Source of the DNA: Pseudomonas sp. RIT-PI-r
Lineage (GTDB): Bacteria > Pseudomonadota > Gammaproteobacteria > Pseudomonadales > Pseudomonadaceae
Direction of reading: 5' to 3'
NCBI RefSeq assembly: GCF_001297015.1
Contig: NZ_LIGE01000037.1
Span: forward strand, 290,748 to 354,747
DNA length: 64,000 nucleotides
The position numbers and the translations under genes were made by a program. Shown in pieces: positions 60,251 through 64,000 of this stretch (the first letter of the stretch is position 1; every line of letters starts with the position of its first letter). Under the pieces are notes generated by a model, which saw nothing but the letters and a program-made list of their open reading frames with translations, did not search any database and was not told the DNA's origin.

Positions 60251-60733
60251 TTGGCCGAGACGTATTGTTTTTTGATGCGGCGCGACCTCGGTAAGGACGC
60301 GCCGGATGCACCTTGGCCACAAGATATTGAACTGTGTACGTACTCCGTCGAAATGGCGGCGGACGTGCATCATTTGATGCAACTCGGTTATCACGAAGGC
60401 GGCGGCCGGGTCCCAGCGCTGGACGCCTGGCAACAGCAGTTCGAAACCGATCCTGAATATGATCCGACGCTGTGCTTTATTGCCCGCGATGCCGAGGGTG
60501 TCGTCGGTGTGGCGCAATGCTGGACCAGCTCCTATATCAAGAATCTGGTGGTGCATCCGCGGATGCAGGGGCGCGGATTGGGCTGGGCGTTGCTGTTCAA
60601 TGCATTCAAGGTGTTTCAGCAACGGCGCGAAGGGTTTGTTGATTTGAAGGTACTGGAAGACAACCGGCGGGCGCAGCGCTTGTATGAAAGTGCCGGGATG
60701 TATGTGGTCCGCCGCGAGCTGGTGCCGGACTGA
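60251..60733 (+). CDS. GNAT N-acetyltransferase
   Basis: 160 residues. Motif A: IKNLVVHPRMQGRGLGWALLFNAFKVFQQR, then VLEDNRRAQRLYESAGMYVVRRE. The TTG at 60251 gives an N-terminus AETYCFLMRRDLGKDAP typical of relatives; ATG at 60275 is the alternative. 3 bp after cheV, likely co-transcribed. Substrate unknown. Confidence 0.85.
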   Translation: MAETYCFLMRRDLGKDAPDAPWPQDIELCTYSVEMAADVHHLMQLGYHEGGGRVPALDAWQQQFETDPEYDPTLCFIARDAEGVVGVAQCWTSSYIKNLVVHPRMQGRGLGWALLFNAFKVFQQRREGFVDLKVLEDNRRAQRLYESAGMYVVRRELVPD

Positions 60734-60741
60734 AAGTCCGT

Positions 60742-60809
60742 CATCGTGAGCAGGCTCACTCCTACAGGGGAATGCATTCCAAAATGTAGGAGTGAGCCTG
60801 CTCGCGATG
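60742..60809. repeat. REP pair (GTAGGAGTGAGCCTGCTC type)
   Basis: CGTGAGCAGGCTCACTCCTA and inverted TAGGAGTGAGCCTGCTCGCG separated by ~15 bp. Confidence 0.85.
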
Positions 60810-60881
60810 GGGCCATCCCAGACAACTTTCCACCCCCGGCACACTCCAACCTTGGCCACTCACGCCCCAGGATGCCTGATC

Positions 60882-61208
60882 ATGAAAACCCTCACCGCCA
60901 GCCTGCTCTGCCTCACCGCCCTCGCCTCCCAGGCCAACGCCTCCAGCCCCGACGCCTGGGCGGCCTACGACAAAACCGTACTCGCCAGTTGCAGCAAAGC
61001 CAGCGGCCTGAAAAACGCCAAACCCGTCGGCACACCCGCACAATTCGACGACCGCGTCGGCTACACCGCCGTGTTGCTGCAAGGCCAATACCCGCAAAAA
61101 CACATGAAGGGCCAGCAAGGCACCGAACTGTGTCTGTACAACAAACAGTCGAAAACCGCCTTCGTCACCGAGTGGGACTCGATCCGTCCGACCGCTAAAG
61201 CGAAGTGA
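60882..61208 (+). CDS. Small periplasmic protein
   Basis: 108 residues, start at 60882 (MKTLTASLLCLTALASQANA), a clear Sec signal peptide cleaved after ANA. The mature part has two cysteines (VLASCSKASG, ELCLYNKQ) likely forming a disulfide. Relatives are common and uncharacterised in Pseudomonas; no function assigned. Confidence 0.8.
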   Translation: MKTLTASLLCLTALASQANASSPDAWAAYDKTVLASCSKASGLKNAKPVGTPAQFDDRVGYTAVLLQGQYPQKHMKGQQGTELCLYNKQSKTAFVTEWDSIRPTAKAK

Positions 61209-61291
61209 GTGGCGCACAACTTGCTTCAACCCGGGCCTGTGCGGTGGTTTTCCGTCACCGTTTCACACCTTGATTGAAGACAGATCGCTCA

Positions 61292-62041
61292 ATGAATACG
61301 ACGTTTTCCTGCGTAGGCTGCGGCAAATGCTGCACCGATCACCATGTCCCTCTGACCCTGGCCGAAGCCCGAATGTGGGCGGCGGATGGCGGTCAGGTGA
61401 TCGTGCTGGTCGAAGCCTTTCTCGGCAATGGTCTGGGCTTGCCGGCGCAACAGCGTGAGCACGCTGAACGTCGCTCCATAGTCGTTCGCAGTGGCGCGAC
61501 AGACGCCCATGTGGCGATCACCTTCGCCGCGTACAACGTCGGCCCCTGCCGGAATCTTGACGAAGACAAGCTGTGCCGGATCTACGAGCGGCGGCCGCTG
61601 GTATGTCGCATTTATCCGGCGGAAATCAACCCGCACATCCCGCTCAACCCTGCTGCCAAGGACTGCCCGCCGGAGTCCTGGCAACAGGGGCCGGTGTTGA
61701 TTGCTGGCGGTGAGTTGGTGGATCAGGAGCTGGTTGAATTGATTCAACGTTCGCGCCAGGCGGATCGGGATGACATCGGCACCAAGGATGCTATCTGTGG
61801 GCTGCTGGGGATTCGTACCACGGCGCTGAAGGGGGACGGCTTTACCGCTTACCTGCCGAACATGACGGCGTTCGCCACGGTCATCGATCAGGTGAGTGCG
61901 CAGCCGCCGGGCGACGCATACAGTGAATGGCTGTTTCATGTGTCCGGAGATGACATTGCCGGGCAAGTGCTGGCGGCAGGGGCGCAAGTGGTGACCGAGC
62001 CGGCGCAGACATACGCGTTTATCTCGTTGCGGGCGGCCTGA
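61292..62041 (+). CDS. YkgJ-family cysteine cluster (zinc/iron-binding) protein
   Basis: 249 residues. The family CxxCGKCC pattern is at the N-terminus (TTFSCVGCGKCCTDHHVPLTLAEARMW), further cysteines in GPCRNLDEDKLCRIYERRPLVCRIYP and CPPESW. ATG at 61292 preferred over TTG at 61274. Probably binds Zn or an Fe-S cluster; role unknown. Confidence 0.85.
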   Translation: MNTTFSCVGCGKCCTDHHVPLTLAEARMWAADGGQVIVLVEAFLGNGLGLPAQQREHAERRSIVVRSGATDAHVAITFAAYNVGPCRNLDEDKLCRIYERRPLVCRIYPAEINPHIPLNPAAKDCPPESWQQGPVLIAGGELVDQELVELIQRSRQADRDDIGTKDAICGLLGIRTTALKGDGFTAYLPNMTAFATVIDQVSAQPPGDAYSEWLFHVSGDDIAGQVLAAGAQVVTEPAQTYAFISLRAA

Positions 62042-62070
62042 TCAGAATTTTACGGCGAACGAACTGGCCT

Positions 62071-62163
62071 CATCGCTGGCAAGCCAGCTCCCACAGGGTT
62101 TTGTGGCGTACACAAATTGTGTGAACACCCGAGAATAATGTGGGAGCTGGCTTGCCAGCGATG
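62071..62163. repeat. REP pair (GTGGGAGCTGGCTTGCCAGCG type)
   Basis: CATCGCTGGCAAGCCAGCTC and inverted GAGCTGGCTTGCCAGCGATG separated by ~45 bp. Confidence 0.85.
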
Positions 62164-62181
62164 GGGCCTTTGCAGGCAACC

Positions 62182-62337
62182 TCAATCGCGGATCTGCCGC
62201 CGCGCCCAGAACTCCCGCGCCAGCAACCTTAAATCCCCGGCCAACCTCGCCACATCCTCGGAGTTGCGCTGACTCTGCCGCCCCTCATACAGCTCCACAT
62301 CGACGTTGCGACCGGTCACCGGGAGATTGATCTTCAT
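62182..62337 (-). pseudogene. 51-residue ORF, possible remnant of a PAS chemoreceptor
   Basis: MKINLPVTGRNVDVELYEGR... then NSEDVARLAGDLRLLAREFW. The first ~10 residues equal the start of Aer-type PAS methyl-accepting proteins (MKINLPVTGR-V); the tail resembles the end of such receptors (A-x-L-x-x-L-A-x-x-F). It may be a receptor gene with a large internal deletion, or a small gene of its own. No clear ribosome site. Confidence 0.4.
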
Positions 62338-62488
62338 GGGATAGCGCGTTCGTTTTATTGGAAAGAGTCGGCAGGGCTGCTGACTCTAAGCGCACCAAAT
62401 GGTTAAACGTTGATCTGGCTCAGGAACTGAGCACTTAGCCATCACTGTGATGAAAAATCACAGCGATGGCCGCAGGCGGGATTAAAAC

Positions 62489-62728
62489 TCAGCGCTTGCC
62501 CATCGAACGACGGGTGCCCGGCGGCGCCATGCCCGGGGTCTTGGTGTGGCCGTTCTTGGCGCCGTTCTTGTACCACGGCTGGTTCGAGCCTTTGGCAGAA
62601 GCCAGTTCGCCCGGCTTGAACGGAAATTTGAACGCCGGGATATCGGCTTTGGTATCGCTGGTTTCGGCCAGTTCAGCCGGGACATCGCTCACAGCGTCGT
62701 CAACCGGCGGCAGGGTCGGGGAAGTCAT
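62489..62728 (-). CDS. Small Pro/Gly/Lys-rich hypothetical protein
   Basis: 79 residues from 62728 (MTSPTLPPVDDAVSDVPAELAE) with a basic C-terminus (NGAKNGHTKTPGMAPPGTRRSMGKR). Likely disordered, possibly nucleic-acid binding. Conserved-looking in Pseudomonas but uncharacterised. Confidence 0.65.
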   Translation of the reverse strand: MTSPTLPPVDDAVSDVPAELAETSDTKADIPAFKFPFKPGELASAKGSNQPWYKNGAKNGHTKTPGMAPPGTRRSMGKR

Positions 62729-62839
62729 AAAAGCTCCGGAAAGCAAAAAGTCGGGCCCGATCAGTGAGCCGCGAAGGCGCGCAGTATACCTGTGCGCCAA
62801 GGTTGGGCACCTGAAGATTTGCAGCGCACGCCGAACGGT

Positions 62840-63145
62840 TTACAGGTAACTGATGATGACGATGCCTTTGTCGGTCGAGGTCTTCAGCGCTTCGTAGCGC
62901 ATGGAAATCGGCAGCGCCTGATGACTGCAAGCGTTGCGATCGGTGTCGACATCGACTTTCACGCCGGGCTTGATTTCGATCTGGCGAGACTCACGAGACG
63001 CAAACGCCCCGACCGGTCCGACCTGACAGCCCGAATCAACGATCTGCCCGGTGAAGCGGATCTCGCCGGATTGACTGGCAGGCGCTGCAAACGTAGTGAG
63101 TGGAAGCAAGAGGAGCAAAGACGGCAGAGCGGTTTTCAGCTTCAT
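62840..63145 (-). CDS. Small exported fimbrial-like protein
   Basis: 101 residues, signal peptide MKLKTALPSLLLLLPLTTFA cleaved after AAPA. Mature start SGEIRFTGQIVDSGCQV resembles the first strand of type 1 fimbrial subunits, where a Cys pairs with a later Cys (here DRNACSHQ). Too short for a full pilin; could be a minor or degenerate family member. Confidence 0.7.
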   Translation of the reverse strand: MKLKTALPSLLLLLPLTTFAAPASQSGEIRFTGQIVDSGCQVGPVGAFASRESRQIEIKPGVKVDVDTDRNACSHQALPISMRYEALKTSTDKGIVIISYL

Positions 63146-63373
63146 TTCAAGACACTCCCGGGGTGATGCCCAGAGAAGGCCTGGGCTACACATTATTTAT
63201 CCGCGTGCAGGGGCGGATCTTGAGAAGCGTAGTTGGCAAATGGGTCCCGAATAGGGACTGATCGGTCCTTTTTGGGACCGTTATACCGCCATCGCGAGCA
63301 GGCTCACTCCTACAATTGGAATGCGTTTTAACTGTGGGAGCCAGCCTGCTGGCGATGAACGATGACGCGGTTT
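63146..63373. other. Intergenic region with stem-loop and REP pair
   Basis: No gene seen. GGTCCC (~63243) and GGGACC (~63275) can pair as a long hairpin, and a REP pair follows at 63290-63357. Confidence 0.5.
63290..63357. repeat. Hybrid REP pair
   Basis: CATCGCGAGCAGGCTCACTC (GTAGGAGTGAG type) faces GTGGGAGCCAGCCTGCTGGC (GTGGGAGC type), i.e. two REP subtypes in one pair. Confidence 0.8.
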
Positions 63374-63487
63374 TCAACCCTGCGGATCTACCCGATCCAG
63401 CGCCCGGTTTACCGCCAGCTCGGCGAGCATGGCGTCTTCGAGTGGGGTGGTGGGATCGATAGGTGGATCTGGAACCGGCTTAGTCAT
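63374..63487 (-). CDS. 37-residue ORF, possibly a truncated DUF6124/DUF3077-type protein
   Basis: MTKPVPDPPIDPTTPLEDAM... ends VNRALDRVDPQG. The start resembles small Pseudomonas proteins that begin M-x-K-x-x-P-D/N-P-P and run to ~80-110 residues. AGGG ribosome site ~7 nt upstream. The stop falls 16 bp before a REP pair, so the end may have been lost. Confidence 0.5.
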   Translation of the reverse strand: MTKPVPDPPIDPTTPLEDAMLAELAVNRALDRVDPQG

Positions 63488-63548
63488 TGGAAACCCTATT
63501 TTGCAAATGGAAGCCATCCTTTGCCGTTTCTCACGCGGCGAAGTGGGT

Positions 63549-63623
63549 GGCAGCTATGTGCGGGGTGAGAAACCGGAAAAATAGGAAACCGGCCAGACCG
63601 AAGTCTGCCCGCACATAGCCGCC
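63549..63623. other. Long inverted repeat (GCTATGTGCGGG)
   Basis: GGCAGCTATGTGCGGG (63549-63564) and CCCGCACATAGCCGCC (63608-63623) pair over 12 bp plus 3 bp after one mismatch, loop ~43 nt with two AAACCGG copies. Lies upstream of the 37-residue ORF. Function not known. Confidence 0.6.
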
Positions 63624-63827
63624 ATGAAGCATTTGCAGGCAGCGGACAAGCCGCCGGCAATTATGCGGACTGATGGACTGAATCACTAATTTTTCAGGGT
63701 TCTCACACCCGATCGCCGAGCTTTCGGCGACAACCAAAGACTAGAGAGCGCACGTCCGACGGACAACCTGAAAACCTTGTGGGAAGGTTCTGGTTATTTG
63801 ACACAGATTTAAACAGTCAAAAGCCAA

Positions 63828-63848
63828 CCCTCACCCTAGCCCTCTCCC
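63828..63848. repeat. REP half-site interrupted by an insertion sequence
   Basis: CCCTCACCCTAGCCCTCTCCC, the first half of the REP type seen at 48672 and 59034; the second half is missing because the IS begins at ~63849. Confidence 0.75.
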
Positions 63849-64000
63849 TGTATGTACCGGACACATGGTGGACGGGTGTTCGGAGACATGGTGGACACAT
63901 TTTAATAGACACATTGCTCATCACCAAGGAGATGACCTGTGTCCTGGGAAGAGGTGTCCACCGTGCAGCTTCGTTCAGAATTCGTGCTTTTGGCTCGGCA
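63849..64000 (+). mobile_element. IS481-type insertion sequence, left end (partial)
   Basis: The element starts TGTATGTACCGG; the motif ACATGGTGGAC occurs twice in its first 60 bp. A transposase frame follows. The right end is outside the window. Confidence 0.7.
63939..64000 (+). CDS. IS481-family transposase, N-terminus (partial)
   Basis: GTG at 63939 opens VSWEEVSTVQLRSEFVLLAR, which fits the family start (M-P/S-W-K/E-E-V-S-x-x-x-x-R-x-E-F-V-x-L-A). AAGGAG is 9 nt upstream. Only ~20 codons are present; DDE residues lie beyond the window. Confidence 0.7.
   Translation, partial: MSWEEVSTVQLRSEFVLLAR

Noticed and set aside
44993..63357. REP pairs as rho-independent terminators or insertion sequences
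   Set aside because: They lack T-tracts and transposase genes and match the known Pseudomonas REP style; listed as repeats.

Overview
The window is a chromosomal segment from a fluorescent Pseudomonas (P. fluorescens group). This rests on gene order (iscRSUA-hscBA-fdx-iscX-ndk-rlmN-pilW-rodZ-ispG-hisS-yfgM-bamB-der; queA-tgt-yajC-secDF; cyoABCDE), on high-GC codon use, and on many intergenic REP palindromes of the GTAGGAGC / GTGGGAGC type. No search could be run, so product names come from motifs, lengths and context.

Layout. 1-23.0 kb is housekeeping sequence, nearly all on the minus strand: the Fe-S assembly operon with its IscR-type promoter, then ndk, rlmN, the pilus and cell-shape factors pilW and rodZ, isoprenoid ispG, hisS, yfgM, bamB and the start of der. 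cysE, trmJ, suhB and a glycine-zipper lipoprotein-like gene lie between this block and the queA-tgt-yajC-secD-secF operon. 23114-23198 is a tRNA-Leu(CAA) gene.

23.2-40.0 kb is a ~16.8 kb integrated element inserted at the 3' end of that tRNA, bounded by an imperfect copy of the tRNA end at 39975-39992. It has a P4-like plan: a tyrosine integrase with TGTATCCC arm-type sites near both ends, an AlpA-type regulator, a leader holding what looks like a C4/CI-type antisense immunity RNA, a chain of ATGA-overlapping genes ending in a TOPRIM + DUF927 replicase, and an iteron-bearing repeat region resembling a P4 ori/crr. No virion genes were seen. The cargo on the opposite strand is a DUF2971 protein and a 1501-residue STAND/NACHT-type NTPase with an N-terminal nuclease-like domain and a long repeat-type C-terminus, an architecture typical of anti-phage (Avs-like) sensors.

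40.1-64 kb returns to the core chromosome: small membrane, PH-domain and secreted proteins, a PhoD-like phosphatase, an ArgD-like aminotransferase divergent from a LysR regulator, a GNAT, RidA, the cyoABCDE bo3 oxidase operon, dsbB, the NO-detoxifying hmp with divergent norR and three NorR sites, cheV, another GNAT, and several small proteins. The window ends inside an IS481-type element inserted in a REP sequence.

The most interesting content is the regulatory RNA of the integrated element (27.19-27.41 kb), its three 50-bp repeat units and iterons (38.3-38.74 kb), and the STAND NTPase cargo.
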